64,000 nucleotides of DNA, taken from assembly GCF_035594125.1 (NCBI RefSeq), contig NC_087155.1, forward strand, positions 5,200,192 through 5,264,191, in the 5' to 3' direction. The notes beneath the pieces were generated by a model. That model ran no database searches. It saw only the letters and a program-made list of their open reading frames with translations, and was not told the DNA's origin. Of this stretch, positions 1 through 9,860 are shown piece by piece. Origin of the DNA: Scylla paramamosain (Eukaryota > Arthropoda > Malacostraca > Decapoda > Portunidae). The position numbers and the translations under genes are program-made. Each line of letters opens with the position of its first letter. Within the stretch, counting starts at the first letter, position 1.

Positions 1-151
1 CTTACCCTCAGCAGTCAAGGCCACGTTACCAGGTATTTTTTAGGCCAGAGGTCTCCCCAGGGGAGGGAGATGCTGAGACACAGAACTCCCCAGTGAGACT
101 ACCGTTGGTAAGCCCCTTGTTAATGCCTTTGGTTAATACTCCAGATAATTT

Positions 152-1189
152 TTGTTGAGGAAAAATTTTTGTTGCTCAGATAAATGGATTCATGATGTGG
201 TACATGAAAACTTTTTAGTTTTTGTGAATGTTGCCATACAGAGGATTTCATCAGCTCCTCTCAACTTGTCTCTTGCAGATCAAAAAGCCCTGAACTCTGC
301 CATGTTGATATTCTTAGAGCACAAAATAGTAGAATTATGTGCTCCAGGGGATCATGGTTTCCTTTCTAGCCTTTTTCCTACCATTAAGAGAGATGGCATG
401 GCTAGAGTTATACTGAATTTGAAAGAACTTAATGATTATGTTGACCATGTACATTTTAAGATGGACACCCTCAAAGGTGTGATACCCTTAATCCACCACA
501 ACTGTTATTTCATGTCTATTGATTTCACAAATGCTTACTTTTCAGTCTACATGAGGCCAGAGGACAGGAATTGGTTCCAACTTATCTGGTGTAACTTTAA
601 GTTTCACTTTACTTGTCTTCCACAGGGCTTGACCTCAGTGCCTCACATTTTCACTAAACTGTTGAAACCTTTCCTCTCGCATCTTTGTAAACTTGGGATA
701 TTCATGTCATGCTGTTTGGATGATTGCAAACCTGTCCTCTCGCATCTTTGTAAACTTGGGATATTCGTGTCATGCTACTTGGATGATTGCATTTTCATTG
801 CTGATTCTGCTGATGCTTTACGATCTAATGTGTCTTGTGCCCTGCATCTCTTTAACTTTTTAGGGCTTACTCTCAATCCACACAAATCAGTGCTAGAGCC
901 TATCCAAGAAATTGAATTCCTTGGTGTGATATTAAACTCTGTTGACATGACTGCCACTTTGACACCCAGGAGAAAAGAGCACATTAAGGCACAGGGTTTA
1001 CTACTATTGAACAAAGATGTAGTTTCTTTGCTTTCTCTGTCCTCTTTTATTGGTATGGCTGTAGCCTCTGATCCCTCTGTGGAGTTGGCCCCACTCAGGT
1101 ATAAGTACTTAGAAATAATTCGTAACAGAGAACTCGCTCGCCATCATGGGAATTACAGTTCACCTGTTCTCTTGGACAATCATGCTTGA
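152..1189 (+). pseudogene. DIRS reverse transcriptase domain
   Basis: This 345-codon frame carries RT signatures: a catalytic Asp in IDFTNAYF, the LPQGLTSVP motif and a YLDD box at 776-787, followed by a thumb-like region (NPHKS, EFLGV). The enzyme would copy element RNA into cDNA in the host cell. A 63-bp direct duplication (665-727 and 728-790) repeats 21 residues that include the catalytic box, so the frame holds CLDD (713-724) and then YLDD. The frame ends at TGA 1187-1189, but the same frame continues open as RNase H to 2176, so this TGA looks like a point mutation inside one longer ORF. It starts at an internal Met; the true N-terminus is probably upstream. Confidence 0.8.
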
Positions 1190-2176
1190 GACTTAATCAA
1201 CTGGTGGGTTAATAATATTGCTTCACAAACAAAGTCGTTCCAATCCTGTCCCCACCAACTAGAATTATTTTGTGATGCTTCTCTAACTGGATGGGGTGCA
1301 GTAGTGGGGGATACCAGGACTGGTGGTCACTGGGCTCATGATGAATTGGATCACATCAATTGTTTGGAATTGAAACCCATCCTAATGGGTCTACAGTCCC
1401 TTTGCAAGGATAACAGGGAAACTCATATCTGCCTCTTTTCTGACAATGTCACTGCAATTACCTGTTTAAATCGTTGTGGCAGTACTAAACTTAACCTTCA
1501 TGTGATAGTTGAACAGATTTTTAAATGGGCTGTGTCAAAGGGTATTACTTTGTCAACACAACATATACATGGTCTATATAATATAGAGGCAGACAAAGAA
1601 TCCCGAGTGAAAAACATGGATGCAGAATGGATGTTACAGCCCAATATTTTTCAAAGTCTTTCTCATCTCTATTACACACTTGAAGTTGATCTGTTTGCCA
1701 CTCGCATAAATACTCAATTACCTGCTTATGTTTCCTGGAAGCCTGATCCTTGTGCCATTCATACTAATGGTTTCACAATGACCTGGTCAAGTAAGAACTT
1801 TTTACACTTTCCCACCTTTCAGTATTACATCAAGAATCCTCCAGGAAATCTGGGAAGACAAAGCTACAGTCATGATGATTCTACCACTATGACTGACACA
1901 AGTCTGGCTCCCAACAACCCTTCAATTACTAGCAGCACCTCCTGTTCTCCTTCCCTGTCTTCCTCTAGTGCTGCCACAAAATCCCACTCTCATACATCCT
2001 CGGGTTCGAGGGTTAATTTTAACAGCGATGATATTATCAGTGAATCGTACACAAGTCAAGGCCTTTCGTCAGAATTTGCCAGCTTTCTGCTTCACTCCTG
2101 GAGGGCAAGCACAAGGATGCAGTATGGGTCGCATATCAGGAAATGGTTGTCTTTTTTGCCTCTGCAGGAAAATTAA
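1190..2176 (+). pseudogene. DIRS RNase H domain and start of the recombinase
   Basis: The frame is the same as that of the RT before it. It begins without a Met after the TGA and contains the RNase H signatures CDASLTGWGAV (near 1272), ELKPILMGL, SDNVTAITCLN and ADKESR. These fit the Asp/Glu/Asp/Asp metal-binding positions of DIRS RNase H. A Ser/Thr-rich linker (about 1880-2040) leads into SWRASTRMQYGSHIRKW, which reads like the N-terminal core-binding start of the tyrosine recombinase. The frame then stops at 2176, and the recombinase continues in the next frame. The role is removal of the RNA strand during cDNA synthesis. The copy is judged non-functional because of its flanking stop and frame change. 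Confidence 0.75.
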
Positions 2177-2998
2177 TATCTTTCAGCCATCTGTAATTGA
2201 CTTTTTAGAATTTCTTCTTGCTGAATTTAAGAAGGAAACAGATCGGACCCATAGCTCCATCAACACGATACGATCCGCCATCTCGGCATTAACAAGTATT
2301 AATGGCCAACTGGCGGGACAACATCCCTTGGTTGCCAGGTTTATGAAAGCGGTTTTCCAGGAGAGATCATCTTTGCCCCATTACCATACCACCTGGGATC
2401 CTCAGCCGAGCTTAGATAACATAGTAGGCCTTGGGCCCAATGAGGATTTGTCTCTACTTCAGTTATCAATGAAATTAACAATCCTTATGTTATTGCTCTT
2501 CAGCCAACGTGGCCAGACTTTGTATATTATAGACATCAGGAACATGACTGTTTCGGACAGTCGGGTCTCTTTCAGGATTGGCGATCCTCTAAAAACTTCT
2601 AGGCCAGGGGAACATTTATCAGTATTAGTTTTTTGTAGCCTATGCCCCAGACAGGTTATGTGTTGTCACTTCGGTGGTGAGCTATCTCGAACGCACAAAC
2701 AAGTGGGGTTCACACTGGTTTCTTTCTAACCACAAGACCTCCAATAGAGGTAGCTTCACGTGACACTTTACGTCGCTGGGCAAAAGATGTAATGCAAGTT
2801 GCTGGCAATGACCTTACCATTTTCTTACCTCACTCCACCAGGTCAGCGTCAGGCAGTAAGGTGACCTTGTGGCTGCCCTTGTCCACAATAACCTCTACTA
2901 TTGGTTGGTCCAGAGAATCTACATTCACTAAGTACTACAAGAAACCTATAAGTGACGCTGATCATTTTTCCAGAGCTTTCATAACTTGTGTGTAAGAT
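2165..2998 (+). pseudogene. DIRS tyrosine recombinase, frameshifted
   Basis: The recombinase reads in one frame from about 2165 to 2630, and in another from about 2735 to 2998. Conserved landmarks are an Arg in LFSQRGQTLY (first catalytic Arg), the HSTRSASGSKV box near 2829 (His-x-x-Arg) and a Tyr pair in TFTKYYKKP near 2930 (nucleophile). This Arg-His-Arg-Tyr set is the tyrosine recombinase signature, and the HSTRSAS wording is typical of DIRS elements. It would integrate circular cDNA without a target duplication. The two frame changes mean no full-length enzyme is made from this copy. Confidence 0.75.
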
Positions 2999-3289
2999 CT
3001 GACTTCATAATGTGGAGTAACCCATTCATTTATTTTTTTGCACTCTTTGTACACGTTGTGGTAAAATGTGCTGTTATAATATTTGTTTGGTTTTTGTTGC
3101 TGAATTTTGAGTAATAAAATGTTCCTGTTTCAACACTTTTTTTTTTTTTTCTTTTTAGCCTTCTGGTGAAAACTTTTTTCTTTTTTTTTTTTTAGCCTCC
3201 TGGTGGCTTGGTAGGTTTGAAGAACCACTCTAAAGCTCTCATTGACTACCGGTGACGTCAGTTAAATAGTAGCAAAGTGAAACTATGAG

Positions 3290-3561
3290 ACTAAACGAAT
3301 ACTTGCCAAGTATGATGTTTGATCGTAATTTCACGAACATTTCACTGCGTCACTGAGGTAGTAAACGCCCTCCCTACCCTTCCCTGTTGTAGCTATAACT
3401 TGCATATACTGGCTGTTTGCTGGCTGCTTCCTCAAACCAACTCTCTGAAGGACTGACATGGAACTGGCGACGCGGTCATCTCGTTGACTACCTTAGTGAC
3501 GCAGTTAAATGTTCGTGAAATTATGATCAAACATCATACTTGGTAAGTATTCGTTTAATCT
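3290..3561. repeat. Inverted-repeat terminus of the DIRS element
   Basis: About 78 bp at 3290-3367 recurs as an imperfect reverse complement at 3483-3561, with about 115 bp between. Both arms contain a stretch reading taagtattcgttt or its complement. A shorter direct copy of the inner end of the right arm lies at 3241-3267 (ttgactacc, then gttaaat). Inverted and split termini of this kind are known from DIRS-type elements. Two T-rich blocks each followed by agcc(t/t)ctggtg lie just upstream (3139-3210). Confidence 0.7.
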
Positions 3562-3614
3562 TACAATTTTATAAGCTCCATTCTGTCAATAAGCACAGCA
3601 TATCAACAACAACA

Positions 3615-3622
3615 ACACACAC

Positions 3623-3659
<37 letters not shown>
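3615..3659. repeat. (CA)n microsatellite
   Basis: An almost pure CA tract, followed by a poly-T run at about 3678-3692. The small minus-strand frame across it is low complexity and is not a gene. Confidence 0.95.
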
Positions 3660-3661
<2 letters not shown>

Positions 3662-3829
3662 CTAATCAATTCATCCCTTTTTTTTTTTTTTTCAATTTTG
3701 AGGAAATCTGTGCTTACCAAATGAAAGCAACAAGAATTGACATTACCTGACCAAGACACGACCAGAAACAGACAGTCACTTGCCACAATACCTGTAAGTA
3801 AGCCTGTGTGTGTGTGTGTTTCAAGTACT

Positions 3830-4145
3830 GTATCAACCCTTTACTTGTCCTGCCTTTTTATCTTCTCAGCACACCACCTCACTTTAATCGCTTCAGCCAG
3901 TTCATAATCACAGTTAATCTCATTGGCCAATAAATTCTTTCACAGCAAAATCAATATTCCATCTCCTTGTTTTTCAGTTCAGTTTTTCATCCATGTATTA
4001 AATTTTCCTTTTCCCAAATTATTAACTTCATTGTTGTCACATAGCTTCCATTCAGTAATTCCCATCACATTTAGGGCATACTCTCTTAAATATTCATTTA
4101 GTTCCACCTGTGCTGAAAGTAACCCATTCACATTAGTGTAAGCAA
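3830..4145 (-). mobile_element. LINE endonuclease fragment
   Basis: Read on the minus strand, this stretch gives an AP-endonuclease-like N-terminus: YTNVNGLLSAQVEL, then GITEWKL and a stretch equivalent to GGG-L/I. This matches the start of the endonuclease domain of jockey/CR1-type LINEs. Internal stops show it is decayed. It is followed directly by a (GT)n tract and another LINE fragment. Its position relative to the RT fragments (the endonuclease lies downstream in element sense) shows that it belongs to a different copy. Confidence 0.55.
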
Positions 4146-4149
4146 TCTT

Positions 4150-4175
4150 GTGTGTGTGTGTGTGTGTGTGTGTGT
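4150..4175. repeat. (GT)n microsatellite
   Basis: A TG dinucleotide tract at the junction of two minus-strand LINE fragments. The sequence right after it starts tttacctagttgta. Confidence 0.9.
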
Positions 4176-4176
4176 T

Positions 4177-4613
4177 TACCTAGTTGTATTGTACAGGGCA
4201 TAATCCAAAACTAATTTTGTCCTGTTTTCATAACCTTGTTTATCTAGTTTCTTTTTAAACCTGTGTACACTCTTTGCCACAACCAGCTCTTCCTTCAGAT
4301 CATTCCAGATTGCAGTAGTTCTACATAGGATGCTGCATTTCTTGATGTTGCTTGAACATCCACTCTTTATTTTCTTCCCATGCCCCTCGTTTGTCTCTCT
4401 CCCTCCTCCATCTGTGATAGCAAGTCATTTCTGTCTGTTCTTTCTATATTGCTTACTAATTTGAACATTGTTATCAGGTCTCCTCATTCTCTTCTCTCTT
4501 GTAGTGGTGGTAATCCCATCTCTTGAAGTCTTTCTTCATAGCTTAAGCCTTTCAATTCTGGTACCATCTTTGTTGCTATCCTCTGTATTCTTTCCAGTTT
4601 CTGTATATCTTTC

Positions 4614-4616
<3 letters not shown>
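4177..4616 (-). mobile_element. LINE 3' (C-terminal ORF2) fragment
   Basis: The minus-strand translation contains KLERIQRIATKMVPEL, then LSYEERLQEMGLPPLQ. This is the conserved C-terminal tail of jockey/CR1-like reverse transcriptases (IQRRATK...L..YEERL...L..L). Stops and frame changes follow toward 4190. It is bounded on both sides by (GT)n tracts. Confidence 0.65.

Positions 4617-4656
<40 letters not shown>
4617..4656. repeat. (GT)n microsatellite
   Basis: A TG tract separating two minus-strand LINE 3' fragments of the same general type. Confidence 0.9.
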
Positions 4657-4657
<1 letters not shown>

Positions 4658-4689
4658 TGCTTTGCCTAGGCTGCCTGTGAGGGAATGGC

Positions 4690-5940
4690 TGCCTGATATA
4701 GATAAACAACTTGTTTTTACTGATAAGAGTATGAATAACATGTATTTACCTGTGACATGAGAGAGGAGGTAAGCTTGTACCGCCCGTCCTCCATAACTTT
4801 TAATCCAACATATCATTAAAGTCATAAATATTTGTAGCAGACACCACTTCCCCTTCCAGTCAGTCCATTCCATGCCTCAGTGCTTCATGCCCCTTCTGCA
4901 GGAGGTTGCTCTAAGTCCTCTTCCATGTCCCCTTCTTTCTCTTTCATTCCTTACAAATAGGCCTTCCCTGTCCAGCTTTTCCATCCCACTCAGTAATCAG
5001 TAAAAGGGAGTCATGTTGCCTCTCTCTCATCTCCCACCACCTACTGCCACTGACAGAAAGACAAATGGACTGTCATGTTCTCCACCCAAACTGATTTATT
5101 TTTTTTATTATCAGTTTGCATCTTGGTTAGTCTTTCATATGGTTGGTCTTGCAAATGTGGCATCATATTAGTAGCTGCTCTGTACGCCTTCCATCTCTCT
5201 CATGTTTTTTTTTTTTTTTCATGTGGTGATCAAATTAGAGCAAATTATCTGTGCATGTTTTAATCTTGGGTATATTGTGGTGATTATCTTCTTAATTTCT
5301 TCATTTAGATAAGCAAAGACATGGTTTTGTTTCTTAGTAGGTTGAGAGTCTAACCTGTTATCTTATTAATATGTTTTTCTGGTGATGATTCCTCTGAGAA
5401 TGTTACTCACAGATCCTCTTCCTCTGTTTTATTAATTGTTTCATTCCCCATCTTATAACCGCACCATCTGTTTCTTTTTTCAAACTCCATTTTTTGTACT
5501 TTTCCCAGAGTTCCCACTCCACTTGCATCTGTCACTCCACTCCCTCACGTTGTCTAGATTTTTGCAATTCTTCACAGTCTTCAGTTAAAGTCCACTAGCC
5601 ATCTGTCATTTCCACTCTCACACCTTGTCTAGATCTCTGCAATTCTTCAGACTTCAGTATCCTTCACTCTTCAAGTTCTACATCGGCAGCAAAAAGACTG
5701 GCACAGGTGAGCACGTTCTTCACCATATCATTCGTACACACTGCGGAGATTACTGGTGCTGTAAACACTGACCCTTGGGGAACCACACAATACTGGGTTC
5801 CACTCTGATGTCTGGTCTCTTGCTACCATTTGCATTTCTCTGCTTCTCCAGCTTCCATAGTTTAATATAGCACCTTCTTAAAAGCTTTTCTTAAGAGGGG
5901 CCTTCTGCTTTCTTGTCCTTTTTCTTTCTCTATCACCTTA
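4690..5940 (-). mobile_element. LINE reverse transcriptase, degenerate copy
   Basis: The element reads from about 5900 down to 4690. Recognisable pieces are VVPQGSVF (RT box with PQG) near 5790, SLFAADV near 5700 (the FADD box with the first Asp changed to Ala), SPEKHINKITG near 5385 and LIWSPHEKKKHER near 5225. The C-terminal HGMDWLEGEVVSATNIYDFND is near 4860. Many stops and frame changes show old decay. It is a jockey/CR1-like non-LTR element and a separate family from the one at 13068-15270. Confidence 0.65.
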
Positions 5941-6375
5941 GTAGTCCTGGGTCAGGTCATCTTGTGAGGACTGCAAGGTCTGTTGTGGCCTGACTTTCTG
6001 TGTAACTTTCTGTGTGATGGCACAAGACGTGAAAATTCTCTGAATTTGGGGTGTTTCCAGTTTCTGTGGGTCTGTGGAGCCTAACATCACCTCTATATGT
6101 CTCTGAAATCCTTTTTTCGCACAGAAAATGGTTTATTTTTGGTGATCTTTTAGTGCAAGTAGGTAGAGGCGCCTCAGGCATTTAAATCTTGCATGTCAAC
6201 AAACCAGGAAATTAGGCTAGAAATTTTTTTTTATTCATTTTTTTTCTCCATTTATTTATTTACTTATTTTTCTCCATTTATCAGATTTTATTATATGACT
6301 GGCAGCTCCAAAGCATTATTGTTCTAACTCCCACCACTTTCCAGCTGCACAACACTTTCTTCTTTCACCCTTATT
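5941..6375. other. Unassigned stretch
   Basis: A 74-codon minus-strand frame (5957-6181) resembles no family I know. The rest is T-rich sequence with tttatt-type repeats (6225-6290). Nothing else is supported. Confidence 0.5.
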
Positions 6376-6810
6376 CTGTCCACCTTTCTATTGCAAGAGT
6401 TAACCAGTATTCTCAATCATTCATCCCTTTCTCTGGTAAACTTCTTCACTCCTTGCCTGCTTCTGTATTTCCTCCTTCCTCTGTCCACCTCTCTAATGCA
6501 AGAGTTGACCAATATTCTCAATCATTCATCCCTTTCTCTGGGAAACTCTGGAACTCCCTGCCTGCTTCTGTATTTCCTCCTCCCTCTGTCCACTTTTCTA
6601 ATGCAAGAGTTAACCAGTATTCTCAATCATTCATCCTTTTCTTTGGTAAACTCCTTCACTCCCTGCCTGCTTCTGTATTTCCTCCTCCCTCAGTCCACCT
6701 CTCTAATGCAAGAGTTAACCAGTGTTCCCAGTCATTCATCCCTTTCTCTAGTAACTCTGGAACTCCCTGCCTGCTTCTGTATTTCCACCTTCCTCTGTCC
6801 ACCTCCTCTT
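6376..6810 (+). repeat. 105-bp tandem array derived from a LINE C-terminus
   Basis: The string gtccac recurs at 6378, 6483, 6588, 6693 and 6797, giving units of 105, 105, 105 and 104 bp. Each unit encodes a variant of VHLSNARVNQYSQSF followed by KLWNSLPASVFPP. This is the C-terminal region of the main LINE family in the window (compare 36640-36770). The unit is a multiple of three, so the frame stays open for 140-154 codons. It is a repeat array and not a host gene. Confidence 0.85.
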
Positions 6811-6949
6811 CAAACATCACTGAATTATTTGCAGCCATTGAATATTATAACATAATGGTACCTATACAAATATGAAGTTATGAAAATTCTGGATGAGTAT
6901 ATTAATCCCCCAACACTATTTCTCTCCTGCACCTTCTGTATAGATTGAT

Positions 6950-7152
6950 GTGACGTGTACCTCACTGATAATGCATTACTGTCATTGTCTTCTCCAGCAG
7001 AACGAAGACGAGACTCAGCCAGGGCACTGCATCTCACAGACTCTTTGGTCCAGCCTGCCAGATGATGGTTTTTATACATTGCCCAGTGTAGGGAGGAAGA
7101 GGAAGCCCAGTTGGGAATCCATACTGCAAGACATCAGTTGAAGGATGAACAG
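6950..7152 (+). other. Possible exon, weak
   Basis: An acceptor-like tcttctccagcag ends at 7001. An open stretch follows, ending in RKRKPSWESILQDIS and a TGA, and then AACAG is followed by gtgagc, a good donor. I recognise no family. It could be an untranslated or terminal exon of a gene whose last part is at 8430-9060. The evidence is splice-like motifs only. Confidence 0.2.
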
Positions 7153-7638
7153 GTGAGCTTGATGTTTAATTAAGATAAGTGCCTCACCTGCTTATACAGG
7201 GTGTAATGTGAGTTTCTGCAAATACTGAAAGAGGTGAAAGAACATGTAATTCTAGGTAGAAAATGTTCTATACACATATGCATCTTAAGGCTTTGTTTAT
7301 CTGTCAGAGGAGTTGAAAATGTATGGGACTCACAGGTGTGCTATGCATGTAGCTATGAGGTGATGGACAGAGGGTTGCATTGTCGCAGCCTCGGAAGTGC
7401 CACTTGGTCAAATTACGAATGGTTTAAAGTTATTTTTTGCAGGATTTGGAATACTACAGTATCTGATAATAAGACAAATGGTATTTAAAAACATGTAATT
7501 TACCAAGAAGCATTACATGACAACATTATTGCGGTGATTAAAAGTACTCCTGTAAAATGTTATGTGGCATCATCGAAGCGAAGGAAGAGGGGGGAAGAGT
7601 CTCAGTGACCTTGAAAACAGCTGAGTGATGCCATGTGC

Positions 7639-7641
<3 letters not shown>

Positions 7642-7675
<34 letters not shown>

Positions 7676-7739
7676 TTAGCCTATATGGGATTGCTGGCAT
7701 GGTATAGATGTAGATAAATAGATTTAGCAATAATAATAA

Positions 7740-7779
<40 letters not shown>
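7642..7779. repeat. Two (GT)n microsatellites
   Basis: GT tracts at 7642-7672 and 7742-7779, separated by about 70 bp of unique sequence. Confidence 0.9.
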
Positions 7780-7780
<1 letters not shown>

Positions 7781-7877
7781 GCTTTGTGTAAGCCATCCTA
7801 TGTGGTATAGAGAGAGATGGATGGGGTCTTTGATGTCAGGAAATAGAGTACCATACTTATACGGACTGTTTTAATCA

Positions 7878-8367
7878 TGTAGCCACACCGGCAGGTCTTC
7901 ATTAGCTCTCAGGTGATCTGTTTTACTGATACACCCATCATCGTAGGGTCGAGGAAAGGCAGTTCTCTCTCGATGTTTATTGATGAGGTAGGCATGACCG
8001 TAAGAACTGCAAACAAGTTCTGTCTCAATTTCTTACAAAATAACATTATACACTGATAATAAACACTTTCAACGTATTACAGTATTTATTAACAATACAT
8101 GCAATCAACTTGGCACTATGACAATCAGTTTTTACTACAGAATTAAAGTATTTACCATGGTCATCATCCTGCCCGTCTTTGAGCGCGACTTGGCCGTGAG
8201 TGACGCCTGCAGGCGACCAGTGGGTTAACCACACTCTACTAACAAGTGAGCATCAGCTTTGGTGCTTAATATAGCATTGAATACTGATACAGAGAACTAT
8301 TGAACATTTCACTTATGATTACTGAGTATTAATGATGTGAGGTACATACGCTTTATGTACAATAACG
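7878..8367 (-). mobile_element. Solo LTR of the BEL/Pao family found at 15271
   Basis: The reverse complement aligns along its whole length with the 5' LTR at 15271-15798, including the block with cgcgac...ttggccgtgagtgac and the atacgcttta end. It is bounded by tgtagcc at the left and taacg at the right (canonical TGTTA/TAACA with one change). The pentanucleotide AATCA lies on both sides (7873-7877 and 8368-8372) as a target duplication. This is what LTR-LTR recombination of an integrated element leaves. It has diverged more than the two LTRs of the full element, so it is probably older. Confidence 0.85.
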
Positions 8368-8429
8368 AATCATGTATAAGTTCTGTTGAAGGTTCTCCAG
8401 AGTGTATCTCTAAGAACTATTTGCTTGCA

Positions 8430-9060
8430 GGATTGATGCAGGAGAGTGAAGGACTGCTGACTGCCTTGATGCAAGAAAGCTTAGGCCACCACTTCACTCC
8501 TGCCTTGACAGCAGATTTGTGCTCCAGTTCACCAGTCCCTTCAACCCAGGGGAGCCGGGAGGGACCAGCAGGTGACCAGTGCAGGAGCACAATGGGCTGG
8601 CAGGAGTTGAAGCCGTGCTGAAGGAGAGATGCAGTGGATGATGAACCCTGGTGCTGGTCTCGGCAGAAATGGGTCTTCTATTGTCACAGATGTAGTGAAG
8701 AATGAACCAGGTGACAGTCAACTGTCCTCAAGTGAGTGAAGTCATTGGGCCAGGATAGTTGAAGAGGACCCAGCTCTGTTCAGCTCTGTCAACCCTGTGT
8801 CTTCAAGTACAAGTGGAGTGACTGAAGTGAAATGGGTGGCCTTTATCATCACACAGTTGGTGAACGTTGCAGGACCTGAGTCACACATCAGCCCAGCACT
8901 GCATGGGAAATGGTCTAGTGGTGTTGCTGTCCTGAGGCTGGGAACACCTCTCAACTCCAGCATCCAGCAGCCTTTTCCTGCCTTTATTTCTCCATGGAAA
9001 GATGTGTACATACTTCAAAAATTGCTTGTCATGTTAAAAGAATAAAAGTTTCAATGTAAT
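8430..9060 (+). other. Possible 3' terminal exon or UTR
   Basis: An acceptor-like tgcttgcag ends at 8429, and an AATAAA hexamer lies at 9041-9046. Between them no frame is long or family-like. The base composition is higher in GC than the flanks. It may be the untranslated end of a plus-strand transcript, perhaps with 6950-7152. This is inference from signals alone. Confidence 0.2.
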
Positions 9061-9087
9061 CTGTCTTATAATTGTTATCTTATGACT

Positions 9088-9219
9088 AAGTTTAAGCTGC
9101 CATTTGCACATAGACACCACGTCCTTTAGTCAGGGAGGGTTGGAATTCTGTAGACACCCTGGCCCTCCCCTGCCTCGGAGAGGGACGGGACCCCTATGTG
9201 TAAATAGCAGCTTAAACTT
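9088..9219. repeat. Short foldback element (MITE-like)
   Basis: The 26-bp arm 9088-9113 (starts aagtttaagctgc) returns as a reverse complement at 9194-9219 with two mismatches. Further pairing inside (agggagggt against accctggccctccc) would extend the stem. At 132 bp and with no ORF, it looks like a small foldback or MITE. No target duplication was evident. Confidence 0.55.
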
Positions 9220-9680
9220 GCCCTCCTTCCATCACTACTGGGGAAATTGATACCAACCACATTACTCAACTTCATTTGCTTTTCTTTTTTTTCTTTTTCT
9301 TTTTTTTTTTACACTAATGTTTTTTCTTTACTTGTTTGAAGAATTTTCTTTGCACATTTCAAGATACAGAAGACAGAAATTATTCAAAGTGTATTTATTA
9401 TATACAAGGCAGCAGATGATGGTTGTAGGTGAGGTGTCAGGCAGGAGGATGGTGTGGGGTTCTGGCAGGAGGCCGAGGTTTTATCCAGGAAGCTGGGATG
9501 GAGAGAGATGGGATGTTAAATATCATGCTGCCATTTTCAAAGTAAAAATGTTATGAGTTTTTTTTTTTTTTTTTTTTGTGGGGGTAAATTGTTTAAGGCA
9601 AAATTGATTATGTGACTTCAAAGTTTGTGTTTTTGTATTGTGTGTGGGAGGAAATATTATTAATGCAAGCTTAGGATAAG

Positions 9681-9744
<64 letters not shown>

Positions 9745-9788
9745 CTGTTTGTGAATGAAAGTAAAGAAAAAAGAACAATGGTGACTAG

Positions 9789-9840
<52 letters not shown>

Positions 9841-9860
9841 TTTCCCTACTCATCACAGGA
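9220..9860. other. Unassigned stretch with (GA)n and (CT)n arrays
   Basis: It contains T-rich runs, a (GA)n tract at 9683-9743 and a (CT)n tract at 9793-9838. These two complementary arrays about 50 bp apart could form a long hairpin. No gene is supported. Confidence 0.6.

Larger units (their letters stand above)
1..3561 (+). mobile_element. DIRS-like tyrosine-recombinase retrotransposon, 5' end outside the window
   Basis: Three domains follow one another on the plus strand: reverse transcriptase (about 152-1186), RNase H (about 1270-1760) and a tyrosine recombinase (about 2040-2995). An inverted-repeat terminus follows at 3290-3561. This order, with a recombinase in place of a DDE integrase, is the hallmark of the DIRS order. 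The copy is not intact: there is an in-frame TGA at 1187-1189, and the recombinase needs at least two frame changes (near 2165 and 2632). Bases 1-151 show no separate gene and are probably the 5' continuation of the element. Confidence in the order is high; no clade within DIRS was assigned. Confidence 0.85.

Noticed and set aside
775..1014. Minus-strand frame over the DIRS RT
   Set aside because: It is a shadow of the RT reading frame on the other strand.
6376..6810. CRISPR-like regular repeats
   Set aside because: The units are directly adjacent with no unique spacers, and the sequence is LINE-derived in a eukaryotic genome.
6391..6875. A 140-154 codon repetitive protein
   Set aside because: It is a tandem array of a LINE C-terminal segment; I see no promoter, start context or splice evidence for a gene.
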